A DNA stretch of 64,000 bases from Roseateles sp. SL47 (GTDB lineage: Bacteria; Pseudomonadota; Gammaproteobacteria; Burkholderiales; Burkholderiaceae_C): positions 4,092,001 to 4,156,000 of the forward strand of contig NZ_CP113068.1 in NCBI RefSeq assembly GCF_026625885.1, in the 5' to 3' direction. Positions 55,372 through 63,787 of the stretch are shown here, piece after piece. Under the pieces are notes generated by a model. It worked only from the letters and a program-made list of their open reading frames with translations. It was not told where the DNA came from and made no database searches. Position numbers and translations under genes: made by a program. How positions within the stretch are numbered: the first letter of the stretch is position 1; every line of letters starts with the position of its first letter.

Positions 55372-55818
55372 TCAGGCCCCTGCGGGGGGTGTTGTCCCCG
55401 TGGGCGATGTCCCGGTGGTGATGCCGGGCGCGGTTGTGCCCACCGCCTTCAATGCCGCCACCACACGCGCATGCGCTTCCACCAGTTCGGGAGCGCTGTC
55501 GAAGTGCCGCAGGTAGCGCACCATGAACGCCTCCTGGCTGTCGCGGCTCAACGCCAGCAGTTCACGCATCCGCTGGGCCACGGGCAGCGGGGTCAGGTCT
55601 GCATCGCCCTTGCCATCGATGGCTTCGTCCAGCATGACGATCAGGCGGCTCAGTGGGTCCAGCCAGCGCATGTCCTCGGAATAGGCCATCACCTGCAGGA
55701 AATCTCCGGGCCCCTGCGTGCCGTGTAGCTTTTCGTAGTCGCGCCGCTCCAGGGCGACCAGGGTGCGGTGCAGATCCAGCAGGGCGGTGCGGAGATGGCG
55801 GCAGGTGTCGAAGGCCAT
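55372..55818 (-). CDS. Conserved-looking unknown protein, 148 residues
   Basis: A mostly helical soluble protein starting MAFDTCRHLRTALLDLHRTL, containing LQVMAYSEDMRWLDPLSRLI and ending in a low-complexity Gly/Thr/Pro tail from residue 130. No signal peptide or membrane segment is visible. ATG 55818 is chosen over an upstream frame whose translation looks random. It converges with kdgR (11-base gap). I do not recognise the family and see no context clue. Confidence 0.65.
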   Translation of the reverse strand: MAFDTCRHLRTALLDLHRTLVALERRDYEKLHGTQGPGDFLQVMAYSEDMRWLDPLSRLIVMLDEAIDGKGDADLTPLPVAQRMRELLALSRDSQEAFMVRYLRHFDSAPELVEAHARVVAALKAVGTTAPGITTGTSPTGTTPPAGA

Positions 55819-55932
55819 GATGTGAGCGGAAAGGCTTGTAAAGCCGCCAGCGTAGCGCCCACCGGCCAGAGGCACCAAAGGGAGATGCAGCGACTCTCCC
55901 ACATGGGGGAGGGCCCGGCACGGGCAAACCCG

Positions 55933-55947
55933 ATAACGCCAAGTTAT
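55933..55947. promoter_or_regulatory. LysR-type palindrome upstream of the tannase-like gene
   Basis: ATAACGCCAAGTTAT is a perfect palindrome (5-bp arms, 5-base centre) with the T-N11-A form of LysR-type sites, 101 bases before the esterase ATG. The LysR gene convergent with the esterase gene is a candidate binder. Confidence 0.35.
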
Positions 55948-56047
55948 TGCGACAAGCTCCCAACCATCTCCTGGCGATGGCACCCCGTCGCTAGAGTTTT
56001 CTCAGCGCCTCAGACGCGCGAACTCAACCAGAACCAGGAGACACCCG

Positions 56048-57727
56048 ATGAAGCGATTTCAAGCGCGCCACGCCGCGCCAGCCCTGTCCGTCCTGATGGC
56101 CCTGATGCTGGCCACCGGCGCCCTGGCGGGCAGTGGTCGTCACGATGCCGACAGTGATGCTGCCGACGACAGCGCACTGACCTTCGACGCCTCCAACTAC
56201 ACCCGTGTGGGTGTCACCATCGACGGCACCTATGTCCCGGTGCGTTGGTACAAGAACGTCTGCTACGTCAAACAGCCGGTGTTGATGGCCACCACGCAGA
56301 CCGGCCTGGGGGGCGCCACCCAGGTGATCGACAACCCGCAATGCGGCTATCAGAACCTCAACATCTTTGTCCCCGAGGCCTCGCTGAACGACCCGAAGAC
56401 CGCTCTCTATCTCGCGGTCAACAACGGGGGCTGGATGGCCAGCTACCAGCGAGCCAGCGTGACCGACGGAGCCACCCTGGACAGCAGCACCAGCAATGTG
56501 GGGGCAGCGTTGAAGGCGGGCTATGTCTATGTCGACGTGGCCACCCGAGGACGCAACGTGGTGGCCGCCGATGCCACCTATCCGGGCCGCTCGCCCGCCG
56601 TGGTGGTGGACGCCAAAGCCGCCGTGCGCTATCTCAGGCTGAATGACGCCCGCATGCCGGGCAGCGCCGAGCGCATTGTGGTGAACGGCACCAGCGGCGG
56701 TGGCGGCCTGGTGTCGATCCTGGGCGCTTCCGGCAACAGCCCGGACTATCTGCCGTATCTCGCGGCCATCGGCGCTGCCGGCATCGACAAGCGCGGCCGC
56801 AGCACCCTGCGCGACGACGTGCTGGCCGTCGTGGCCTACTGCCCCATCACCGACCTGGGCCATGCTGATCTGGCGTACGAATGGCTCTTTACCGCGCTGA
56901 ATTCACGCGCGTTGGCAGGCACCAGCAATGCCAACCCCACGGCCAGCGCCGAATTGGCGTCGAGATTTCCCGCCTATCAGCGCAGCCTGGGGCTGCGCAA
57001 TGCCGATGGGCAGCGACTGACGGCAGACAACATGCTCGCCACCATTCAGGCCGAGGTGATCCGGTCGGCCGAGACGGCGATGCGGGCCGGCACGACGCTG
57101 CCGAAGCTCGGCGAGAGTTTCACCGTCAGTGGCATGGGAGGCAGCAAGACCTACGTCAACGATTGGATGGACGTGGACACCACCACGCAGCGGGTGCTGT
57201 CGCTGGACATGACCCGCTACCTGGCCTTCGTCGCCACGCAGGCCACGCTCAAACCGACCCCGGCGTTTGATCAGTCCGGCTTGAGTGTGCTCACCAATCC
57301 CGCAGGTGAATCCAATCTGTTTGGCACACCGACCCAGCTGTATTCCAACTTCACCGACTACAGCTGGAACCACAACGACAAGACGGATGGTGTGGGTTTG
57401 GATGAGACCGGCCTGACCTGGACCCAGTTCCTGCGGCAGCCGGGCACCCGGGTGGATGAGCAGATCCGTCTGATCGATCCGCTGGCCTTCATCGGCAGCC
57501 AGGCGGACACCTCACCGTATTGGTATGTGCGTCATGGCACGCGGGACCGCGATACGGCCTTCACCGTCTCCATCAACCTCAGCCGCGCCCTGGCGGCAGA
57601 CCGCAAGGTGGCAGATGTGAATTACCGTCTCGCCTGGAACCAGCCCCATGCTGGCAACTATGACGTACCCGAAGCCATGGCCTGGGTCGCCACCGTGCTG
57701 AAGGCGGCCGAGCGTCGCGGCCGCTGA
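56048..57727 (+). CDS. Subtype B tannase-like secreted esterase
   Basis: A 559-residue alpha/beta hydrolase. A signal peptide (LSVLMALMLATGALAG) leads into a mature domain with RWYKNVCYVKQPV, the nucleophile elbow GTSGGGGLVSILGASG and a C-terminal AWNQPHAGNYDVPEA region with the probable catalytic His. The set fits subtype B tannases, which hydrolyse gallate or related aromatic esters. Two cysteines (CYVK, QCGYQ) may form a disulfide. AGGAG precedes the ATG. It ends two bases before the convergent LysR stop. The exact substrate is uncertain; a role in plant phenolic esters suits the locus. Confidence 0.8.
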   Translation: MKRFQARHAAPALSVLMALMLATGALAGSGRHDADSDAADDSALTFDASNYTRVGVTIDGTYVPVRWYKNVCYVKQPVLMATTQTGLGGATQVIDNPQCGYQNLNIFVPEASLNDPKTALYLAVNNGGWMASYQRASVTDGATLDSSTSNVGAALKAGYVYVDVATRGRNVVAADATYPGRSPAVVVDAKAAVRYLRLNDARMPGSAERIVVNGTSGGGGLVSILGASGNSPDYLPYLAAIGAAGIDKRGRSTLRDDVLAVVAYCPITDLGHADLAYEWLFTALNSRALAGTSNANPTASAELASRFPAYQRSLGLRNADGQRLTADNMLATIQAEVIRSAETAMRAGTTLPKLGESFTVSGMGGSKTYVNDWMDVDTTTQRVLSLDMTRYLAFVATQATLKPTPAFDQSGLSVLTNPAGESNLFGTPTQLYSNFTDYSWNHNDKTDGVGLDETGLTWTQFLRQPGTRVDEQIRLIDPLAFIGSQADTSPYWYVRHGTRDRDTAFTVSINLSRALAADRKVADVNYRLAWNQPHAGNYDVPEAMAWVATVLKAAERRGR

Positions 57728-57729
57728 GG

Positions 57730-58650
57730 TCAGAACGCTTCCAGCAAATGAGCCACCCATGCCTGCAGCGCGGCCGTGGATTGCTTCTCTCGATGCACCA
57801 CCAGATGGCACTGGCGCAGCAGGCGGGGCAGGGGGGTGTTTAAACGGCAGAGGCGACCGGCGTCCAGCGCCTCCTGCACCGCCCAGGTCGACAGGCAGGC
57901 CACGCCGAGGCCCGCTGCAGCGGCATGCTTGATGGCCTCGGAGCTGCCCAGCTCGATGCAGCGTCGGTAGCTGCTCAGATGCGGCAACAAGGCCTGATCG
58001 GTCGACTCCCGGGTGCCGGACCCGGGTTCCCGCAGCAGCCAGACTTCCTCCCGCAGATCCCGCAACGGGATGCGTTCACCGGCGAGGCAGCGCTGCGCCA
58101 GTGCGCTGGATGAGGCCACCACCACCACCATTTCATCCTTGAGCCAGGGCGTGACCGCCAGCACTGACTGGTGGCTCGGCCCTTCAATCAGGCCCACATC
58201 CAGGTCGAAAGCGGCGACCGCATCGCAGATGGCGGCGGTATTGCCAATCACCACCCGGGACCGCCAGGCCTTGGCCTGACGTGGAGGCTGCGCTTCCAGA
58301 AATCGGGCCAGCAGCTCTGGCAGGACATAGTTGCCCAGCGTGGTGCTGGCGCCGATGCGCAGCGACTGCAACTGGTCACCCGCCTCGCAGGCCATCTGCT
58401 CGATGCCGGTGGCAGCGTCCAGCATCGCCAGGGCGCGGGGCAGCAGCGCCCGGCCGTTGTCATTGAGCAGCAGCCGCTTGCCCGAGCGGTCGAAGAGACG
58501 CAGCGACAACATCCGCTCCAGTTCGTTCACGGCCGAGCTGGTGGCGGATTGCGACAAGGCAATGGCCTCGCTGGCGGCTGTGGTGCTGCCGCTGTTGGCC
58601 ACTGCCACGAAGATCTGGAGCTGACGGAGTGTGAGGCGGAGGACGTCCAT
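57730..58650 (-). CDS. LysR-family transcriptional regulator
   Basis: A 306-residue LysR protein. The helix-turn-helix is in SGSTTAASEAIALSQSATSS, followed by AVNELERMLSLRLFDRSGK, and the effector domain has IGASTTLGNYVLPELLARFL and REPGSGTRESTDQALLPHL. It resembles the YeiE/CysB-like group often paired with YeiH transporters. ATG 58650 is chosen for family start. It is divergent from yeiH-like gene and shares with it the palindrome at 58681-58713. Confidence 0.92.
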   Translation of the reverse strand: MDVLRLTLRQLQIFVAVANSGSTTAASEAIALSQSATSSAVNELERMLSLRLFDRSGKRLLLNDNGRALLPRALAMLDAATGIEQMACEAGDQLQSLRIGASTTLGNYVLPELLARFLEAQPPRQAKAWRSRVVIGNTAAICDAVAAFDLDVGLIEGPSHQSVLAVTPWLKDEMVVVVASSSALAQRCLAGERIPLRDLREEVWLLREPGSGTRESTDQALLPHLSSYRRCIELGSSEAIKHAAAAGLGVACLSTWAVQEALDAGRLCRLNTPLPRLLRQCHLVVHREKQSTAALQAWVAHLLEAF

Positions 58651-58680
58651 GGCGTGCTCGGGCGATGGGGACCACCCCAT

Positions 58681-58713
58681 TATCGATTCTTATAACGATT
58701 GGGTAGATCGATA
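58681..58713. promoter_or_regulatory. Inverted repeat in the LysR-YeiH divergent region
   Basis: TATCGAT (58681-58687) and ATCGATA (58707-58713) are inverted copies with an AT-rich centre containing ATTCTTATAACGAT, a LysR-type half-site pattern. The location between divergent genes fits autoregulation and control of the transporter. Confidence 0.5.
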
Positions 58714-58811
58714 TTACATAAACAACCTGTTGGACCGGCAGATGACGGATCCCTACAGTCCGCTCCGTGCGTGGCCCAGTGGTAGCGGCCTCGACAGTCT
58801 CGGGTGTTTCC

Positions 58812-59933
58812 ATGTCGTCTTCTGTCAGTGCCCCCGCGTGGCCTCGTTTTCTGCAGTTCCGGGAGGCGCTCAGGCGTCTGGGGCCCGGGCTGGTGGTGTG
58901 TCTGGTGCTGGCCAGCCTGGCGCTGAGCCTGGCCCGCCTTCCCTGGCTGCAGGCGCATGGGCTGAGTGCGCTGACCTTGTCCATCGTGCTGGGCATGCTG
59001 GCGGGCCACAGTGTGTATCCGTCGCTGGCCGCTGCGGCCGAACCAGGGGTGCAATTCACTCGGCAGACGCTGCTGCGCTTGGGCATCGTGTTGTATGGGC
59101 TGAAGCTCACGGTGCAGGATATTGGGCAGATGGGGCTGGCCGGCGTGACGACCGATGCCTTGGTGGTGGCGTCCACGCTGATGCTGGGCGCTTGGGCCGG
59201 CCGGCGGTGGTTGAAGCTGGATCGAGAGCAGGCGCTGCTGATCAGTGCGGGAAGTGCCATCTGCGGCGCAGCAGCAGTGATGGCAACGGCACCGGCGGTC
59301 CAGGCGCGTGACCATCAGGTGGCGCCCGCCATTGCCACGGTGGTGGTGTTTGGAACACTGGCGATGTTTCTGTATCCGTGGATGTTTGCCCTGAATCAGT
59401 CGCTGCAATGGATACCGGGGGGCGCCCACGGATTTGGGCTCTACACGGGTGCCACGATCCATGAGGTGGCGCAGGTGGTGGTGGCCGGCCGTGGCATGAG
59501 TCCGGAGGCAACTGATGCGGCGGTGATGGCGAAGATGGTGCGGGTGATGATGTTGGCGCCGGTGCTGCTGGCGCTGGGTGTGGTCCTGTCTCGGCGAGAC
59601 CGCAAGGCGGCTTCTTTGGGGGCTTCCGTGGGGGCGGTGCAGGGTGCTTCGCCGAAGTCGTTTGGCATCAACGTGCCCTGGTTTGCCTTTGCCTTCATGG
59701 GTGTCGTGCTGCTGCATTCGTGGCTGCCGGTTCCTGCTGCGGCCGCTGGTGACCTCTCCCGGCTGGACGACCTGCTGCTGGCCATGGCGATGGCCGGTCT
59801 GGGCTTGGGCACTCAGCTCAGCGCTGTCCGGCGGTCCGGCCCCAGGCCCCTGTGGCTGGCACTGCTGCTCTTTGTGTGGCTGGTGGTGGGCGGGGCCGCC
59901 ATCAGCCGGATGACGAGCTGGCTGTTCATGTGA
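58812..59933 (+). CDS. YeiH-family putative sulfate/anion exporter
   Basis: A 373-residue integral membrane protein of the YeiH (conserved hypothetical 698) family with about ten hydrophobic segments. Family motifs include TLSIVLGMLAGHSVYPSL, RLGIVLYGLKLTVQDIG, SAGSAICGAAAVMATAPAVQ and GATIHEVAQVVVAG. Members are annotated as sulfate or sulfonate exporters, but few have tested substrates. ATG 58812 is taken because the preceding 15 codons overlap the promoter region. It is divergent from the LysR gene. Confidence 0.9.
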   Translation: MSSSVSAPAWPRFLQFREALRRLGPGLVVCLVLASLALSLARLPWLQAHGLSALTLSIVLGMLAGHSVYPSLAAAAEPGVQFTRQTLLRLGIVLYGLKLTVQDIGQMGLAGVTTDALVVASTLMLGAWAGRRWLKLDREQALLISAGSAICGAAAVMATAPAVQARDHQVAPAIATVVVFGTLAMFLYPWMFALNQSLQWIPGGAHGFGLYTGATIHEVAQVVVAGRGMSPEATDAAVMAKMVRVMMLAPVLLALGVVLSRRDRKAASLGASVGAVQGASPKSFGINVPWFAFAFMGVVLLHSWLPVPAAAAGDLSRLDDLLLAMAMAGLGLGTQLSAVRRSGPRPLWLALLLFVWLVVGGAAISRMTSWLFM

Positions 59934-60073
59934 CCGTGATCGAGTCGCCAAGGCGTCGCACTCCACTGACCGGCCGGACCCTGGCCTGAACCTGGGCAAT
60001 CACCGTCTCAGATGGCCTCCGTTCTCTGTGTTTGCTGCCATGTTGGCCCTTGTGTTTGCCCCAATGTTTGCGC

Positions 60074-60997
60074 TTATCTCAGTCTCGGCTCAGTCTCGGT
60101 CGTAGGCCCTGAACCTGAACGCAGCAACTCGTCCAGCGACATTCCCAAGTGGCATTGCAGGAAGTCGGACCATTGCGCCATGATGCTTTCCAGCGCAATG
60201 CGCTCGCCATCAGCATGAGGCTGCGGCCCGCCATGAGGCGTTGCCGCCCGCAGTGAACTCGCCGCCGACGGATCGGTGCGAACAGGGCCCCACCACAAGG
60301 TCAGCGCATGGGCAGTGCTGGCCTTGTTGATCTGCGCGGCACGAATCGCAAAGCCGATGGGTTCACCAGCGTTGGAGGCCACGATCAGGGCGCCACTCAT
60401 CGGTGCCGGGAAGTGCTGCTGATCGAGCGACAGCAGATGCTCGTGCAGCGGCTCGCTGGCTTGCCTCGCCGGGAAGAGGATGTCGTGACGGTAGGCCGCA
60501 TCCTGCGCGGGTGTACCGACCCCATCGCGGCAGAACACCAGATGCAAGGGGTCTCCGCGGCGGAGTCGCTCCAGCAGCGCCCGCTCACGCACTTGCTGCG
60601 CTTCCAGCCGTGTGGCGTCGCCGTGTGTGCGAAACGGCGTGGCGCGCTCCGGCGTGATGATGACTTCCGGGCCTTCCAGACATGCCTCCATGGCCCACTG
60701 CACACCGGCCACGGCCTGGCGGCGTTGCCGATCACCTTCCGGAATCTGCACATGTCCGGATTGGCCCAGCTCGATGAGCAGGCGCCTGGCGGCTTCGCGT
60801 TCGTCGTGGGCCAGGTGAGGCGCATGCTGAAGCCGATGGCATGCTGCGGAAATCACTTGCGCGGCGCTGCCGGGCGATGAAAACGCCGATGCGTGAGACG
60901 TCGCTTCAGCCGGCTCAGAGCCCCGCCGAGTGGAGACGTCCGTAGACGCCTGCGGCGTCAGCAGGGAGGTCGGGGGGGAACTGGATAAGGGCCACAT
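60074..60997 (-). CDS. Unknown protein, 307 residues
   Basis: ATG 60997 gives MWPLSSSPPTSLLTPQ and a Ser/Thr/Pro-rich, low-complexity N-terminus. Ordered regions are HLAHDEREAARRLLIELGQS, VIITPERATPFRTHGDATRL, and a C-terminal part with FPAPMSGALIVASNAGEPIG and MAQWSDFLQCHLGMSLDELL. No signal peptide or membrane helix is evident. It lies 26 bases downstream of the DUF1275 gene on the same strand and could be cotranscribed. I recognise no family. The disordered N-terminus is the kind seen in secreted effectors, but this is weak evidence. Confidence 0.6.
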   Translation of the reverse strand: MWPLSSSPPTSLLTPQASTDVSTRRGSEPAEATSHASAFSSPGSAAQVISAACHRLQHAPHLAHDEREAARRLLIELGQSGHVQIPEGDRQRRQAVAGVQWAMEACLEGPEVIITPERATPFRTHGDATRLEAQQVRERALLERLRRGDPLHLVFCRDGVGTPAQDAAYRHDILFPARQASEPLHEHLLSLDQQHFPAPMSGALIVASNAGEPIGFAIRAAQINKASTAHALTLWWGPVRTDPSAASSLRAATPHGGPQPHADGERIALESIMAQWSDFLQCHLGMSLDELLRSGSGPTTETEPRLR

Positions 60998-61023
60998 GGC
61001 GGTCAGTGGGACCGCAGGCGGAG

Positions 61024-61776
61024 TCAGTGCGATGCACCCCAGCGGGATTTGACATCGTCGACCACCGGCACCAGGGCCAGGGTCGCCAGCACCACCGCCA
61101 TGGGCACTGTGGAGATATAGCCTAGACGCTGGAAGCCATAGGCGCCCAACAGCCCACCGACGAGGAAGCAGCAAAGCAGGCCGGCCAGCATCGCGAGCCG
61201 GTCGCGGTTGGCACGCACGGGCGCCATTTCCGCTTCCCCACGGTTGATGTAGACCAGCTTGCCCAATTCGATGCCCATGTCGGTCACGATGCCCGTCATG
61301 TGGGTGGTGCGGATCACCGCGTTGGACACCTTGGTGATGACGGCGTTCTGCAGCCCCATGATGTAGCAGAGCAGGGCCACGGTGAGGGGAATGAACAAGG
61401 CTTCGTTATGGGCCAGCCGCGCGCCCAGCAGACCGAACACCAGGATCAGCACCGCTTCCAGCAGGAGCGCGATGGCGAATTCACTGCGCAGGCGCGCACG
61501 CCGCGCGAAGTTGACGAGCAAAGCGCAGGTCATCGCCCCCAGCACAAAGGCAAGCACACCCGCGATGGCATCGACCACCAGGGCCCATTCCCCCAGCACC
61601 AGGTTGTCCGCCACTGACGAGACCGCTCCGGTGACATGCGAGGTGTATTGCCGCACCGCCAGAAACCCGCCCGCATTCAGTGCCCCAGCCACGGCCGCCA
61701 GCAGCAGGCCCAGGTGTCGATCCGCCCGTTGGGTGCGATCGGGGCCGGTCAGTTGGCGGGCAAAGGCAACGGGCAT
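61024..61776 (-). CDS. YoaK/DUF1275-family membrane protein
   Basis: A 250-residue protein with about six membrane helices. The family signature region ALNAGGFLAVRQYTSHVTGA is present near residue 35, and YIMGLQNAVITKVSNAVIRT plus THMTGIVTDMGIELG in the middle match DUF1275 proteins. Their function is not established. It starts upstream of the unknown 307-residue gene and is divergent from hipB across a 268-base AT-richer region. Confidence 0.9.
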   Translation of the reverse strand: MPVAFARQLTGPDRTQRADRHLGLLLAAVAGALNAGGFLAVRQYTSHVTGAVSSVADNLVLGEWALVVDAIAGVLAFVLGAMTCALLVNFARRARLRSEFAIALLLEAVLILVFGLLGARLAHNEALFIPLTVALLCYIMGLQNAVITKVSNAVIRTTHMTGIVTDMGIELGKLVYINRGEAEMAPVRANRDRLAMLAGLLCCFLVGGLLGAYGFQRLGYISTVPMAVVLATLALVPVVDDVKSRWGASH

Positions 61777-62044
61777 GGGAACTCAGGCCGACAGCAGCAG
61801 GGCAGAACCAAGGGAGTGTTGAGCATAGCGCGCTGCGTGGCCCACGACGGACGCTTCGTGTGCATCCAGATTCCCACAGTGCTGTTGCATGCATGGGGAG
61901 AAGCGAAACTGGATGGAGGTGTGGAGAGGGAGGGGTGCCTAATAAAGCAGAATAAAACTGTGATGTTCTTGTTTAATAGACAATTGAGCAGGAGAAAATG
62001 CCTATCAAAGTAGAATTCGCGAAAGTTGTTCTACTATAGAAGGT
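61777..62044. promoter_or_regulatory. Divergent AT-rich region before hipB
   Basis: These 268 bases include a markedly AT-rich stretch (about 61935-62040), unlike the rest of the window. It contains the candidate HipB operator at 62010-62034. A -10-like TACTAT lies at 62032-62037, so close to the hipB ATG that the transcript could be almost leaderless; I cannot fix a -35 box. Confidence 0.45.
62010..62034. promoter_or_regulatory. Candidate HipB operator
   Basis: GTAGAA (62010-62015) and TTCTAC (62029-62034) are exact inverted arms around a 13-base centre containing the small palindrome TTCGCGAA. It lies 10 bases before the hipB ATG, where the antitoxin would repress its own operon. Confidence 0.5.
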
Positions 62045-62359
62045 ATGAACACCATCCCAGAAGTCTCTGCTGAGCTTCGGCGTGTGCTGAAGCAGAGCGG
62101 TCGCACCGGCCAGTCCCTGCGCGAGGCGGCGGGATTGTCCCGGCAGACCTTTAGCAACGTCATGGGCGGCACCTCCGACTTCAAGCTCAGCACCTTGCTG
62201 GCCTTGGCCGACCGGCTCGGGCTGGAACTCTTGTTGTTGCCCAAAGGCGCCGCAAGGGGCTTGCAGAGCAGCGATGCCACCCCCCCGGTGGTGGAAACCG
62301 TGGTCGACCTGGCCCGCAAGCGTGCCGCGGGGCCGGGTGGACAAGGGCAGGAGCCATGA
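62045..62359 (+). CDS. hipB: HipB-like antitoxin, helix-turn-helix protein
   Basis: A 104-residue protein with an XRE-type helix-turn-helix: GQSLREAAGLSRQTFSNVMG, then KLSTLLALADRLGLELLLLP. A basic, Gly-rich C-terminal tail follows. It would neutralise HipA and bind the operon promoter. Its stop overlaps the hipA start by four bases (ATGA). The AGAAGG before the ATG is very close, so translation start may be unusual. Confidence 0.85.
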   Translation: MNTIPEVSAELRRVLKQSGRTGQSLREAAGLSRQTFSNVMGGTSDFKLSTLLALADRLGLELLLLPKGAARGLQSSDATPPVVETVVDLARKRAAGPGGQGQEP

Positions 62360-63714
62360 ACGTCAAGGGCCTCACCATCTACCTGGGCCAGCGGCGCCTG
62401 GGGGTGCTCTTCCAATATCCGCTCTCGCATGACCACACGGTGCATCGCTTTGTGGCGGATGACGATTTCCTGAGCGACCCACGGCAACCCATCCTGTCGC
62501 TGTCCTTTCGAGCGGGTGATCCGCAGGCGCAGGCCGCCTTCTGGAAAGCCACTGCGGCAGCGCCCCTGAACGGCACGCTCTCCAAGGACCCGCAACGCGG
62601 CTGGCTGCTGCCGGCCTTCTTCCAAAACCTTCTGCCGGAAGGGCCGCTTCGCAGCCGTATCGCCGACATGCGTGGCTGCAGCCCTGACGACCACTTTGAA
62701 CTGCTCGCCGCCACCGGCAAGGACTTGCCCGGCGACGTCCACGCCATGCCGGCCGAACTGGACCGCAGCCAGTTGGAACGGCTGATCACTCAGAACAATG
62801 ATGCGCTGGAAATGTCAGTGGTGGCCGCGCCGATGGACGACGCCATTTCCGTCTCCGGTGTGCAGGCCAAGCTCGCAGTGCTGCGGGACCAGGGCGGTCG
62901 ATTTGTGGCCCGCACCAAGCTGGCCGATGACACCGGCGCCCGGCATGTGATTGCCAAGCTGCCAGTGGCCGAATTCCCGTCACTGCCGGAACTGGAGGAC
63001 CTGTCCCTGCGCATGGCCAACGCGGCCGGTGTGCAGGTGGTGGAAGCCGAACTGGCGCCACTGGCTCTGCTGGCGGAAGAGCATCACTACGACCTGGGCG
63101 ACGTGAATTCACGTACCCGCTTCCTCGCGGTCTACCGCTACGACCGCGATGCCGCCACGCCCACACGGCGGATCCACTGCGAGGACTTTGCCCAGATCCT
63201 CGGTGTGCAGCCGGAAGACAAGTACAGCCAGGACTACCTCACGATTGCCGCCGTGATGATGGCCACCCCCAGCCTGGGCGAAGCGGCCGTGCATGAACTG
63301 CTGCGGCGGATCCTGGTGAGCGACCTGATGGGCAACCCCGACATGCATCTGAAAAACATCGGGATTCGCTACACCGATCCGCAGGCGCCGGACCTTCCAC
63401 CCGCGTATGACCTGGTGGCCTATGCCGCCTATCCCATCGGCATCAAAGGCCGCGCGCTGCGCTTGATGCCAGCCAGAGCGGCGGCGGCGGGGGGCAGCTC
63501 GAAAAACGACGTCGACCCCAAGGCCGCGTTGAGCCCGGTGGTGGTGCGTGACTTCTGCGCCCGTCTGGGTCTGCCCGAGAAGCCGGCCTGGGCCACCCTG
63601 CGCCGCTGCGCACAACGGGCGTTTGACGCCTGGCCCGCCTTGATTCGCGACGCAGACATCACCAACAAGATGAAGCAACGTCTGCTGGCCCGGCTGGCCC
63701 TGTTCACGCCCTGA
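62356..63714 (+). CDS. hipA: HipA-family serine/threonine kinase toxin
   Basis: A 452-residue HipA protein. The N-terminal subdomain (GLTIYLGQRRLGVLFQYPL) is followed by the kinase fold: P-loop-like SVSGVQAKLAVL, the catalytic segment MGNPDMHLKNIGI with Asp and Asn in place, and PPAYDLVAYAAYP at the metal-binding position. The catalytic residues appear intact. HipA kinases phosphorylate aminoacyl-tRNA synthetases in known cases and induce dormancy. Coupled to hipB. Confidence 0.93.
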   Translation: MNVKGLTIYLGQRRLGVLFQYPLSHDHTVHRFVADDDFLSDPRQPILSLSFRAGDPQAQAAFWKATAAAPLNGTLSKDPQRGWLLPAFFQNLLPEGPLRSRIADMRGCSPDDHFELLAATGKDLPGDVHAMPAELDRSQLERLITQNNDALEMSVVAAPMDDAISVSGVQAKLAVLRDQGGRFVARTKLADDTGARHVIAKLPVAEFPSLPELEDLSLRMANAAGVQVVEAELAPLALLAEEHHYDLGDVNSRTRFLAVYRYDRDAATPTRRIHCEDFAQILGVQPEDKYSQDYLTIAAVMMATPSLGEAAVHELLRRILVSDLMGNPDMHLKNIGIRYTDPQAPDLPPAYDLVAYAAYPIGIKGRALRLMPARAAAAGGSSKNDVDPKAALSPVVVRDFCARLGLPEKPAWATLRRCAQRAFDAWPALIRDADITNKMKQRLLARLALFTP

Positions 63715-63722
63715 CGGGCCGC

Positions 63723-63744
63723 CGGCGGCGATGCGACGCCGCCG
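63723..63744 (+). terminator. Hairpin after hipA
   Basis: CGGCGGCG (63723-63730) and CGCCGCCG (63737-63744) form a perfect 8-bp stem with a 6-base loop, nine bases after the hipA stop and between convergent genes. There is no T-run. Confidence 0.55.
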
Positions 63745-63787
63745 ACAGGACCCGATCACAGTGCGGTCAGAACGGGAACCTCGCCGC

